From Lewinellaceae bacterium (GTDB taxonomy: Bacteria; Bacteroidota; Bacteroidia; Chitinophagales; Saprospiraceae), in NCBI GenBank assembly GCA_020636025.1, contig JACJYQ010000004.1, positions 496,001-560,000 on the forward strand: a stretch of 64,000 nucleotides of DNA. The letters are read 5' to 3'. Shown here one piece after another: positions 47,999 through 55,927 of the stretch. The notes under the pieces are model-generated. The model saw only the letters and a list, made by a program, of their open reading frames with translations. It did not search any database and was not told the origin of the DNA. A program made the position numbers and the translations under genes. Every line of letters starts with the position of its first letter. Positions within the stretch are counted from its first letter, which is position 1.

Positions 47999-49621
47999 TC
48001 AATACGTCTTTACCCCGGTCACATAATACATATCCATGGCGCCCTTGTTCTTTGCCATAATCTTGCCGCGGGGTTCCCATTCAAATTCATACTTCGCCAG
48101 CCAATAGGCGGCTTCGCTGACGTTGATGTGCCCAGTTTCGCACTCTTCTTCCATACGTGCAGCAGTATTTACGGTATCGCCCCAGATGTCGTAGGCAAAC
48201 TTTTTGGCGCCTACTACTCCGGCTACTACCGGCCCCACGTGGATGCCAACCCGGGCTTCGAAATAAGGTAAGCCCTGTCCCATGCGCTCGGCTTTCAGGG
48301 CCAGTAGAAAGTCCTGAATTTCGAGAGCAGCTTTGATGATGTCGGAAGGACTGGCATTCATGTCGGAGAGACCTGAAGCGCAGATATAGGCATCACCTAC
48401 GGTTTTAATTTTTTCAATTTTGTATTTGCTGATGATTTGGTCAAAATTGGAGAAACAAAAGTCAAGTTCTTCCACCAGTCGTTCCGGACTGAGTTGCTCG
48501 GCCACGTGTGTAAAGCCTTTGAAGTCGACAAACATGACCGTTGCCTGGTCGTATTTTCTGGCAGCAACCTTGTTCTTAGCCTTTAACTCATCTGCAATGG
48601 CCGGTGGCAGGATATTCAACAGCAGGGCATTGCTGCGCACCTGCTCTTCCTGAATGATCTTGTTTTTATTGGCCAGTTCATTCGCAGCGCGGCGTTTGGC
48701 CACAAACCGGATGTACATCAACAGTGCCAGCAACAGCACGAATCCAACTACAAGCGCCAATATATTCCGAAGCGCTTCACTTTTCTCCTGAGCGAGTTCT
48801 GCCTCTGCCGCTCTTCTTTTCTGCGCCTGAATTTCACGTTCCTGCTGCGCGCGCACAATGGAATCGATCATTTGCTCCTCAGAGAGGTTCTTGAGCCTTA
48901 GTGCATTGGTGCGCACCAAAGAATCTGCTTTTAGTTTTTCTAAAGCAATCTGGCTCAAGGCAGAGTCTTTTTCTATGAGTTTATTCTGCGTCTTTGCCTC
49001 GACATCCTGCAATTGATTCTTATAGGATGATTCCATGAATGCCGACTGACCCGTTGCCTGTGCAAGTTGCTCACGTAAACTGCGGTTTTCCGCTTCCAAT
49101 TCAGCCAGTTGATTTTCCAGCCTGCGCTGTGCATCACCTCCGCTTCGGGCGCCGGGACCAGAGTTCGAATTGAGGTAATTCACCATTTCCGTACTCCATT
49201 TCAATGCCTCCTTGTAGTCGTTTTGCTTCAAGGCAAGATTTTTCAGCTTATCCATGGAATTAATGGCCACGTCGCTTAAGCCATAGTTGCGGGCTACGTT
49301 CCAGGCTTTGTTGTAATAACCTGCGGCAGCTGAGTAATTTCTTGCACGGTATTCCGCTTCTGCCGACATGTAGGTCGCATCGGTTTCCTTGCGTTTGTCG
49401 CCAATTTCAGTTGCCAGCTGACTGGCAATTACTGCATATTGAGAAGCTTTTTTTGGATTGGAAATCAATGACTTTTCTGCAATTTGAAAAGCCAGATTCA
49501 TTTTTTCACTCTTGGAGCTGGATTTTTTATAGTTGGTTTCCAGCTGGTATACACTCTGGGCCGACAGCACAAATGATCCCAGTAAAAACAAAACCAAAGC
49601 AATAGCGGACGAATATTTCAT
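47999..49621 (-). CDS. Membrane TPR/coiled-coil class III adenylate cyclase
   Basis: Sensor-type protein of 540 residues: signal peptide (1-21), a TPR-like helical region in the periplasm (about 30-150), a coiled coil (about 165-285, with EAENRSLREQLAQ), one membrane helix near 285-307, and a cytosolic class III cyclase domain (about 335-535). Metal-binding aspartates are in VMFVDFKGFTH and KTVGDAYICASG; the lysine in KTVGDAY and aspartate in AYDIWGDTVNTAARM are the pair that selects ATP over GTP, so cAMP is the likely product. The C-terminal sequence EWEPRGKI is typical. Input signal unknown. Confidence 0.92.
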   Translation of the reverse strand: MKYSSAIALVLFLLGSFVLSAQSVYQLETNYKKSSSKSEKMNLAFQIAEKSLISNPKKASQYAVIASQLATEIGDKRKETDATYMSAEAEYRARNYSAAAGYYNKAWNVARNYGLSDVAINSMDKLKNLALKQNDYKEALKWSTEMVNYLNSNSGPGARSGGDAQRRLENQLAELEAENRSLREQLAQATGQSAFMESSYKNQLQDVEAKTQNKLIEKDSALSQIALEKLKADSLVRTNALRLKNLSEEQMIDSIVRAQQEREIQAQKRRAAEAELAQEKSEALRNILALVVGFVLLLALLMYIRFVAKRRAANELANKNKIIQEEQVRSNALLLNILPPAIADELKAKNKVAARKYDQATVMFVDFKGFTHVAEQLSPERLVEELDFCFSNFDQIISKYKIEKIKTVGDAYICASGLSDMNASPSDIIKAALEIQDFLLALKAERMGQGLPYFEARVGIHVGPVVAGVVGAKKFAYDIWGDTVNTAARMEEECETGHINVSEAAYWLAKYEFEWEPRGKIMAKNKGAMDMYYVTGVKTY

Positions 49622-49771
49622 TGATTATCACAAAGAAGAATTATCCGAAAAGTAATGATCGGATATTCAGATTCACTATTTGGAATGAAGTACCAGAAGG
49701 CAAATGTCGTAGAAATTAATTATCTTTTTTAACAAACTGACTATCAATGAATCTTCCTCTTGAAAAACGGG

Positions 49772-49779
49772 TACTTTTG
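49772..49779 (+). promoter_or_regulatory. Candidate -7 element of the DUF1015-kinase unit
   Basis: TACTTTTG matches TAnnTTTG and lies 22 bases before the start at 49802. No clear -33 box. Confidence 0.4.
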
Positions 49780-49801
49780 TGCATCAATTTAAGCCCTCTA
49801 C

Positions 49802-50932
49802 ATGCAAATAAAACCGCTGATAGCACTGTATCCAAAAGTTAGCCTGATTGGATCGCCAAACACCTTTTGCCGGGAGGCAAAAAACCAATTTAACCATTAT
49901 CTGGAATCAGGATTTTACAAGCACAATCCGGAACCGGCTTTTTTTGTAATACAAATTGAAAACGGGGCTCATCGTCACACTGGGCTGGTTGGCCTGAACC
50001 ATGTGCAGGATTTTCTGGATGGCCACATCAAGAAACACGAAAAAACACTCAGCGAACGTGAGTTGAAGCACAAAGAACTGTTTTTACGCTGGAAAGCGGT
50101 TCTAAAGCCTGTATTATTGGCCTACGACCCGGTAACGGAATTGCAGGAATGGCTGGTCAATTATTCGCATGAACATCATCCGGTGCTAACGGTTCATCTC
50201 AAGAAAGCCGAGATGACACATCGTTTCTGGGCTATTACCAGCACGGCAGATATCGCCTTTTTACAAAACATCTTTTCCGAAAAGATCAGGGACACCTACA
50301 TTGCTGATGGGCACCACAGGAGTAGCACCACTGCCCGGCTTTTTCACGATTCTTCTTTTGCATCCAGTGGATTGGATATGAATCACCTTTTCTGCGCCTG
50401 GTTTAGCTCCGATCAATTGGATATTCTGGATTACAACCGCGTGGTGGAAGGAGTGAAAAAAATTGGCGCCGGCAGACTGATGGCCAAACTGTCTAGACTT
50501 TTCGAAATTGAATGTCTGGACGCACCCAGAAAACCACATGAAAAACACGAAATTGTGATGTACCTGCAAAAAGAATGGTACGCGTTGCGCTGGCGAAAAT
50601 CGGTTCTGGAAGTTGCAGAGGATGGATACGACACACTGGATACTGATCTGATTAACGATCTGGTAATCAACCAGATATTTAAAATCAAGGATGTGCGGAC
50701 TGATACGCGCATTGGCTATGTGGAAGGCAGCAAAGGTTTGGAAGGGGTGCAGAGTTTAGCAAACAGAAAAAAGAACGACAATGTTGGGTTTGTTTTCCAC
50801 CCCGTTTCATTCAGCGATATGAAGCGCCTAGCGGATGCCGGCAAAAGTCTGCCGCCCAAAAGCACCTATTTTGAGCCTCGTCTCAAAAGCGGTTTATTGG
50901 TGCGTATGCTTGATCCCAATATGTTGCCATGA
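49802..50932 (+). CDS. DUF1015 family protein
   Basis: Cytosolic protein of 376 residues with no membrane or signal segment. The family signature IADGHHRSSTTARLF is at about residues 161-175, a histidine-rich loop like those of ParB/sulfiredoxin-fold nucleotide-using enzymes. In many genomes, including Bacteroidota, DUF1015 genes sit beside serA and serC, which suggests amino-acid or kinase chemistry, but the function is not established. Here serA and serC are absent and the stop overlaps the start of a phosphotransferase gene by four bases (ATGA). Confidence 0.88.
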   Translation: MQIKPLIALYPKVSLIGSPNTFCREAKNQFNHYLESGFYKHNPEPAFFVIQIENGAHRHTGLVGLNHVQDFLDGHIKKHEKTLSERELKHKELFLRWKAVLKPVLLAYDPVTELQEWLVNYSHEHHPVLTVHLKKAEMTHRFWAITSTADIAFLQNIFSEKIRDTYIADGHHRSSTTARLFHDSSFASSGLDMNHLFCAWFSSDQLDILDYNRVVEGVKKIGAGRLMAKLSRLFEIECLDAPRKPHEKHEIVMYLQKEWYALRWRKSVLEVAEDGYDTLDTDLINDLVINQIFKIKDVRTDTRIGYVEGSKGLEGVQSLANRKKNDNVGFVFHPVSFSDMKRLADAGKSLPPKSTYFEPRLKSGLLVRMLDPNMLP

Positions 50933-51975
50933 TCGATAATGCGCAGTTGGAGAACATTTGCTCCAACTTTCTTGGTCCATGCCAGATTCAACATTTCGAG
51001 GTTCTCGGAAATGGCAACATCAATGATACCTACAAGGTTGACATTCAGATTGATCATACTTCCCATTCTTACGTAATACAACGCATTAACCATCAAATCT
51101 TCAAGGACCCGGCTGTGCTAATGCGGAATATTTCGCTGGTTACAAGTTACCTCAGACAAAGCGATTATCCATATCTGACTGCCGAATTGTTCTCTTCCGT
51201 AAATGGCAATTTGCTTGTTGTAGACGAAGAACAACAGTACTGGCGCTGTTTTTCCTTTATACCTGACAGTTACGCTCCGGAAGGGAAAACCAACTCTACG
51301 CTAGCCAGACGAGCTGCCTGCGCCTATGGCGCATTCTCAAATGCTTTGAAAGATTTCCCGATATCTGATTTGTCTGAAACCATTCCCGATTTTCACAATA
51401 CAGATCTGCGTTGGGAATATTTTGTGAATGTTCTTGAACAGGATTCCGTAAATCGGGGAAAAGCGGCGGAGCCGGAAATTAATGCCATGTATGCGGCCTT
51501 TCCGGTATTTGAGCAAATAAGCCGGTTAAAAAAAGAGGGCGAACTTCCCGTAAGGGTTACGCACAACGATACAAAGGCTGGAAATATTCTCTTTCACAAA
51601 AATACCCACGAAGCAATTGCTGTAATTGATTTGGATACAGTTATGCCAGGCACCATTTTGTCTGATTTCGGAGATATGGTCAGAACCTTTGTACCCGATA
51701 AATATGAAGATGAAACTGGCGACGTGAACTTGAAATTGGATGTATTACAAGCTGTAAAAGATGGTTTTGTAGCTAAAACCAATGATTTTCTGACAAAAAC
51801 AGAAAAAGAGCAGCTAATGCTTGGAGCTGCCTGGATTGCCGGGGAACAAGCATTGCGATTTCTCACCGATTGGCTGGCTGGAGATGTTTATTACAAAATA
51901 CAACATCCCGAACACAACCTAATCCGGGCAAAGAATCAATTGAACTTATTTAGTAAGCTGAGAGAGCTGATATAA
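50929..51975 (+). CDS. APH-superfamily small-molecule kinase (NahK-like)
   Basis: Protein-kinase-fold phosphotransferase of 348 residues. The N lobe starts with EVLGNGNINDTYKV at about 22-35 and the C lobe contains the Brenner motif RVTHNDTKAGNILFHK (about 209-224), with catalytic aspartate in HND, and the metal-binding aspartates in VIDLDTVMPGTILSDFGDMVRTF (about 233-255). The pattern is closest to N-acetylhexosamine 1-kinases and related sugar kinases, but choline or aminoglycoside-type kinases share it, so the substrate is open. It overlaps DUF1015 by four bases and is almost certainly co-translated with it. Confidence 0.88.
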   Translation: MIDNAQLENICSNFLGPCQIQHFEVLGNGNINDTYKVDIQIDHTSHSYVIQRINHQIFKDPAVLMRNISLVTSYLRQSDYPYLTAELFSSVNGNLLVVDEEQQYWRCFSFIPDSYAPEGKTNSTLARRAACAYGAFSNALKDFPISDLSETIPDFHNTDLRWEYFVNVLEQDSVNRGKAAEPEINAMYAAFPVFEQISRLKKEGELPVRVTHNDTKAGNILFHKNTHEAIAVIDLDTVMPGTILSDFGDMVRTFVPDKYEDETGDVNLKLDVLQAVKDGFVAKTNDFLTKTEKEQLMLGAAWIAGEQALRFLTDWLAGDVYYKIQHPEHNLIRAKNQLNLFSKLRELI

Positions 51976-51990
51976 GGGTATCCCTGAATA

Positions 51991-52542
51991 TCAATTCTGG
52001 CGAGATAGCAACTCAGATAGCGCCTCTTCCATGATCTGCTGGATCTTGTCTAGCTTTTCAAAATCGAGCTTCGCCTGCTCAGGCTGGGCCGGATCAAAAG
52101 AGTGCTTTTGAAATGCCGCTAGCGTGTATTGCATGGTTTCCAGTCGCTTCTCATCCGGGGTAACAGGTTCCGCAAATGGATCGCGGGCGGTCAACTGCAC
52201 TGGTTCATCTCCTCCATTAATTTGGCCGCTTGAAGCCGTTCTCCTACGTTGCAACTGCGCACTTTCTTCAGCCAGTTTCAGTTCCAGCTGATTTATTTCA
52301 TTCCGCAAGGCCATCAAAACTGCTGATTCCAACACAACAGTTTTGCTGATATCCTTGGCAGCAAAAGCTTCTTTTAGTTTAGACAACTGCAAGGTGTAAT
52401 ACTCCACTTCAACCATTTCCTGATTCAGTTTTATCTCCTGATCAGTTTTATATCTGTCAGCAGGAATATCTGCATCTGTCTGAGCCAGTGCCTGGGTAAG
52501 AAAAAAAGAGGCTAATAAAAATAGGTAATATTTGTTTGTCAT
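51991..52542 (-). CDS. Secreted helical hypothetical protein
   Basis: Unrecognised 183-residue exported protein. A signal peptide ends at QALAQ near residue 19. The remainder is mostly helical and charged, with a long coiled-coil-prone stretch (about 30-105, EIKLNQEMVEVEYYTLQLSKLKEAF and NEINQLELKLAEESAQLQRRR) followed by a proline-rich spacer and a final helix (FEKLDKIQQIMEEALSELL). No catalytic motif. The upstream frame extends 29 codons into repeat DNA but the ATG at 52542 gives the signal peptide. It follows cystathionine beta-synthase on the same strand across a palindromic repeat. Confidence 0.6.
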   Translation of the reverse strand: MTNKYYLFLLASFFLTQALAQTDADIPADRYKTDQEIKLNQEMVEVEYYTLQLSKLKEAFAAKDISKTVVLESAVLMALRNEINQLELKLAEESAQLQRRRTASSGQINGGDEPVQLTARDPFAEPVTPDEKRLETMQYTLAAFQKHSFDPAQPEQAKLDFEKLDKIQQIMEEALSELLSRQN

Positions 52543-52587
52543 CGGTCTGAGTTTATAAAAATCCACAGTAATAGGCAAAAATATAAT

Positions 52588-52680
52588 ATCAATGCGAAAT
52601 GCGCAATGTATCAATGCGAAATGTATCAATGCGAAATGTCAGTTAATTGTGCATTGGTACATTGCGCATTTCGCATTGAT
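52588..52680. repeat. Heptamer repeat with perfect 23-bp inverted ends (AATGCGA type)
   Basis: Bases 52588-52610 are the exact reverse complement of 52658-52680, and the last base is the first of the cystathionine beta-synthase stop codon. Between the arms the words AATGCGA, AATGTAT and related repeat with a period of 7 or 8 bases (three copies of ATCAATGCGAAATG). It can form a long hairpin or cruciform between the two minus-strand genes. Confidence 0.85.
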
Positions 52681-54038
52681 CACATTGCTTGTATCAAGTC
52701 GTATTGAGTCACGATATGTGTTCCGCCGGAGCGATCAGTGGTGATGAATGCCGGTATTTCTTTGGAGATAAAACGACTGAGTTTGCTGATTGGGAGGTCT
52801 TCGCTGACTTTGGGAAATGCAGCTCCCATCACATTGCGCACTTCTTTCTCCGCATGTTGCATTGGATTGTCAAGCAAATAATTTAGCACCTGGGTTTCGC
52901 TTATTGAGCCAACGATATTGTCGCCATCCAATACGGGCATTTGGCTTATATCGTTGGTTTTCATCAGGTTGAATGCGTTTTTCACGGTGTCGCCCGCCTG
53001 TATGCTGATAAAACGTTTGTCCTTCTTGCGTGCGATCAGATCGCTAACTTTTAATTCTTCTTCGAGGAACCCGCGTTCACGCATCCAGTTGTCGTTGTAA
53101 ATTTTGCCAATGTAACGACTTCCATGGTCGTGGAAAACCATTACCACCACGGCATCCTTGGGGAGTTTGTCGCGCATTTGCCACAAAGCCCCCATGGCGC
53201 TTCCAGCCGAGTAGCCTAATAACAAGCCTTCTTCCCTTGCAAGTCGGCGCGCCCAGATGGCGGCATCCTTATCTGTCACTTTTTCAAAATGATCGATAAG
53301 GCTGAAATCCACATTTTCAGGGAGTATGTCCTCACCTATTCCTTCGGTGATGTACGGGTAAATTTCTTTCGGATCAAATACGCCTGTTTCATGGAATTTT
53401 TTGAAAACAGATCCATAAACATCGGCGCCCCAAACCTGAATATTCGGGTTTTTCTCCTTCAGATACTTTGCAGTGCCGCTGATGGTGCCACCTGTTCCTA
53501 CTCCCACCACAAAGTGCGTGATCTTGCCTTCAGTCTGTTCCCATATTTCTGGGCCTGTGCTTTCGTAATGAGCTTGCCTGTTCGACAGGTTGTCGTATTG
53601 ATTGCACCAGAAGGAATTGGGGATCTCTTCACTAAGCCTTTTTGCTATCGAATAGTATGAGCGTGGATCTTCGGCCTCTACGTTGGTTGGGCATACAATT
53701 ACCTCGGCGCCCAGTGCTTTCAGGATATCCACCTTTTCCTTACTCTGCTTGTCGGTAGTGGTAAAAATGCAGCGATATCCGCGAACACAACCCACCAGAG
53801 CCAGTCCCATGCCGGTGTTGCCGGATGTACATTCAATGATCGTACCGCCTGGTTTGAGGTCCCCACGGGCTTCCGCATCATTTACCATTTTAACGGCCAT
53901 ACGGTCCTTAATAGAGTGACCAGGGTTGAAGGTTTCGATCTTTCCCAGGATCAGGCCGGGGATGTCGGCAGTAACGGCGTTTAGTTGGACCAATGGAGTA
54001 TTGCCAATGGTTTCCAATATGTTTTTGTTATATTTCAT
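52680..54038 (-). CDS. Cystathionine beta-synthase (PLP enzyme with CBS pair)
   Basis: Cytosolic PLP enzyme of 452 residues joining serine (or O-acetylserine) and homocysteine to cystathionine, or serving as cysteine synthase. The catalytic domain (1-320) has the PLP lysine in NPGHSIKDRMAVKM at about 38-51, the substrate loop ECTSGNTGMGLAL at about 68-80, and the PLP phosphate loop GVGTGGTISGTAKYL at about 178-192, with DLI-type SAGSAMG later. The C-terminal CBS pair (about 340-450, SDLIARKKDKRFISIQAGDTVKNAF and PISKLSRFISKEIPAFITT) fits a regulatory Bateman module. The bacterial enzyme lacks the heme domain. Cystathionine lyase is not nearby. Confidence 0.93.
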   Translation of the reverse strand: MKYNKNILETIGNTPLVQLNAVTADIPGLILGKIETFNPGHSIKDRMAVKMVNDAEARGDLKPGGTIIECTSGNTGMGLALVGCVRGYRCIFTTTDKQSKEKVDILKALGAEVIVCPTNVEAEDPRSYYSIAKRLSEEIPNSFWCNQYDNLSNRQAHYESTGPEIWEQTEGKITHFVVGVGTGGTISGTAKYLKEKNPNIQVWGADVYGSVFKKFHETGVFDPKEIYPYITEGIGEDILPENVDFSLIDHFEKVTDKDAAIWARRLAREEGLLLGYSAGSAMGALWQMRDKLPKDAVVVMVFHDHGSRYIGKIYNDNWMRERGFLEEELKVSDLIARKKDKRFISIQAGDTVKNAFNLMKTNDISQMPVLDGDNIVGSISETQVLNYLLDNPMQHAEKEVRNVMGAAFPKVSEDLPISKLSRFISKEIPAFITTDRSGGTHIVTQYDLIQAM

Positions 54039-54122
54039 AATCTCTGGTTTTATCCGGCAAAGGTCGTTTTATGAACCTCAAAGCGAGAATCGCTTCTCGT
54101 GAATTTTATTTTATATAGGGCA

Positions 54123-54962
54123 TTATTCCTCTTTTTTAAAATAATCATTGAAGAAAAACACCTGATAATCGACAGCATGACCCCAGTATTCTCCATTGTG
54201 TTCGCCCGGGCGTTCGATGTAATCATGCGGGTAATCCATTTCAAGTAAAATTCTGTGGGCAGCGCGATTTGTTTCAATAAAGAAGTCGTCGATGCCACAG
54301 TCAATGATCAATTCCACCTGTTGATCCTTTAGGTTTGGCAGCAGATTTACCACTGAATTAGCCTCCCACACATCCCGATGCTTACGGTGGTCACCCAAAA
54401 CGCCTTTCAAATCCCATTCATTTTTCACAAATGGCCTGAGATCCAAACCACCAGCCATGCTGCCTGCGGCCCCAAAAATATCGGGGTGTTTTATGGCCAA
54501 TAAAAGTGCGCCATGACCACCCATGCTCAATCCAGCAATTGCTCTGCCTTTCGGACTTTGAATGGTATGGTAAAAATGATCCACTGTTTCAACCACCTCT
54601 TTGGAGATGTGCGTTTCATATCGCACAGTGCTGTCAACCGGACTGTCTATATACCAACTATCGTAGCCGCCATCAGGGCAAACGATGATCATCTGGTACG
54701 TGTCCGCATGGTCTTTCAATTGCGGGGCATCTGAAAGCCAACCCGCGTAGTTGCCACTCCAGCCATGCAACAAATACAAAACGGGATATGGTTTTCCAGC
54801 GTAATCGTAATTATTTGGTGTAATGACAATGCAACGGGACACCTTGTTCATCGACTGGCTGTATATATCCAGCGTGTCCAGGTGGCCTGCCCGCGAGGTA
54901 TTTTCCAAGATCAACAAATTGACAATCAGTAAAACGACCCTTATCGCGCCACTCAACTTCAT
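54123..54962 (-). CDS. Secreted alpha/beta-hydrolase esterase
   Basis: Exported esterase of 279 residues. Signal sequence to about residue 25; then YPVLYLLHGWSGNYAGW (oxyanion hole, about 58-74) and the nucleophile elbow AIAGLSMGGHGALLLAIKHPDIF at about 141-163. The acid and histidine are likely in ELIIDCGIDDFF (about 213-224) and EHNGEYWGHAVDYQVFF. This is the tributyrin-esterase/antigen-85-like family also used in xylan or carbohydrate ester cleavage. It starts eight bases after the end of the neighbouring esterase gene, so the pair is an operon. Confidence 0.88.
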   Translation of the reverse strand: MKLSGAIRVVLLIVNLLILENTSRAGHLDTLDIYSQSMNKVSRCIVITPNNYDYAGKPYPVLYLLHGWSGNYAGWLSDAPQLKDHADTYQMIIVCPDGGYDSWYIDSPVDSTVRYETHISKEVVETVDHFYHTIQSPKGRAIAGLSMGGHGALLLAIKHPDIFGAAGSMAGGLDLRPFVKNEWDLKGVLGDHRKHRDVWEANSVVNLLPNLKDQQVELIIDCGIDDFFIETNRAAHRILLEMDYPHDYIERPGEHNGEYWGHAVDYQVFFFNDYFKKEE

Positions 54963-54970
54963 GACGAGAT

Positions 54971-55702
54971 TCAGAACTTTTGATCAATTACAAAGGGTAA
55001 CATAGCGCGCCAGGTTGGCCAGTCGTGCTTCATATCGCCTCCCCAAATATCAAGATCGTGACCAATGCCTTTTGATCCGAGGATTCCGGCCAGGTTTCTG
55101 GAAGCATCAGGATCTTCATAATCACCTGATCCGCTCAAAATGTGGATATGACCGCTTGATCTCAAACGGTTCAATATTCTGTCGTCGTTTAGATTAGGCA
55201 GATAGTGACAGGGAGAATTGAAATACACATCCTCATCATAATATCCTTTGGTATAGGAAGTGAGGTCGTATACGCCCGACATGGCAATGGTTCCGGCAAA
55301 CAGGTCGGGACGACGGAAAAACAAATTCGCTGAATGCAGTGCACCCAAGGAAGCGCCGCTGGTAATAATTGGAGTATCAGGGCTGGTATGCGTCTTAATA
55401 AACGGAACCACTTCATTCTCTACGTAGGCATTGAACTGCTGGTGGCGAATGGCCTTGTGCCGTGGATGCATGCGGTTATTCAGCCAGGCTTCTGAGTTAA
55501 TGCTGTTTATGCTAAACACCTTCACTTTTCCGGCATCAATGTAGGGCTGTAAAACGTCGATCAATAGGAAGCGTTCGTACTCCAAATAATCGGCTGCTGC
55601 TGTTGGCAATAAGAGCAATGCAAAACCAAAATGCCCATACATGGCGATTTCCATGTTTTTGTTCAGACGGGGGCTATGCCACTGATGTATTTCTCGATTC
55701 AT
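54971..55702 (-). CDS. Putative esterase, alpha/beta-hydrolase fold
   Basis: Hydrolase of 243 residues without a signal peptide, resembling the COG4947-type esterase family. Residues 28-40 (FALLLLPTAAADY) form the first core strand, the nucleophile elbow is IITSGASLGALHSANLFF (about 112-129), and a C-terminal histidine is in GGDMKHDWPTWRAMLPF (about 221-237). A -7-like box lies about 140 bases upstream. It is eight bases upstream of the secreted esterase. Both together suggest a carbohydrate- or lipid-ester route, but no substrate can be named. Confidence 0.82.
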   Translation of the reverse strand: MNREIHQWHSPRLNKNMEIAMYGHFGFALLLLPTAAADYLEYERFLLIDVLQPYIDAGKVKVFSINSINSEAWLNNRMHPRHKAIRHQQFNAYVENEVVPFIKTHTSPDTPIITSGASLGALHSANLFFRRPDLFAGTIAMSGVYDLTSYTKGYYDEDVYFNSPCHYLPNLNDDRILNRLRSSGHIHILSGSGDYEDPDASRNLAGILGSKGIGHDLDIWGGDMKHDWPTWRAMLPFVIDQKF

Positions 55703-55839
55703 TGTTGAAATAAGGATAGAGGATTCTGTATGATAAAGTTGGTGATTCTCTAAAAATTCAATCGCTGAAGTTGCATCAAGTAAATGATCACATCACTTTC
55801 ATTGATTCGCATGTACCTTTTTCTTCATCTTTTCAAGCA

Positions 55840-55847
55840 CAAAAGTA
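55840..55847 (-). promoter_or_regulatory. Candidate -7 element of the esterase pair
   Basis: TACTTTTG on the minus strand, about 140 bases before the esterase start, matches TAnnTTTG. Confidence 0.35.
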
Positions 55848-55927
55848 GGAAAGAATATTGGTTGGTAGTTGGATGATTATCTCGTTAATGGTGAAACCGA
55901 TTGCAATTGCGCTATGGTTCACCCATC

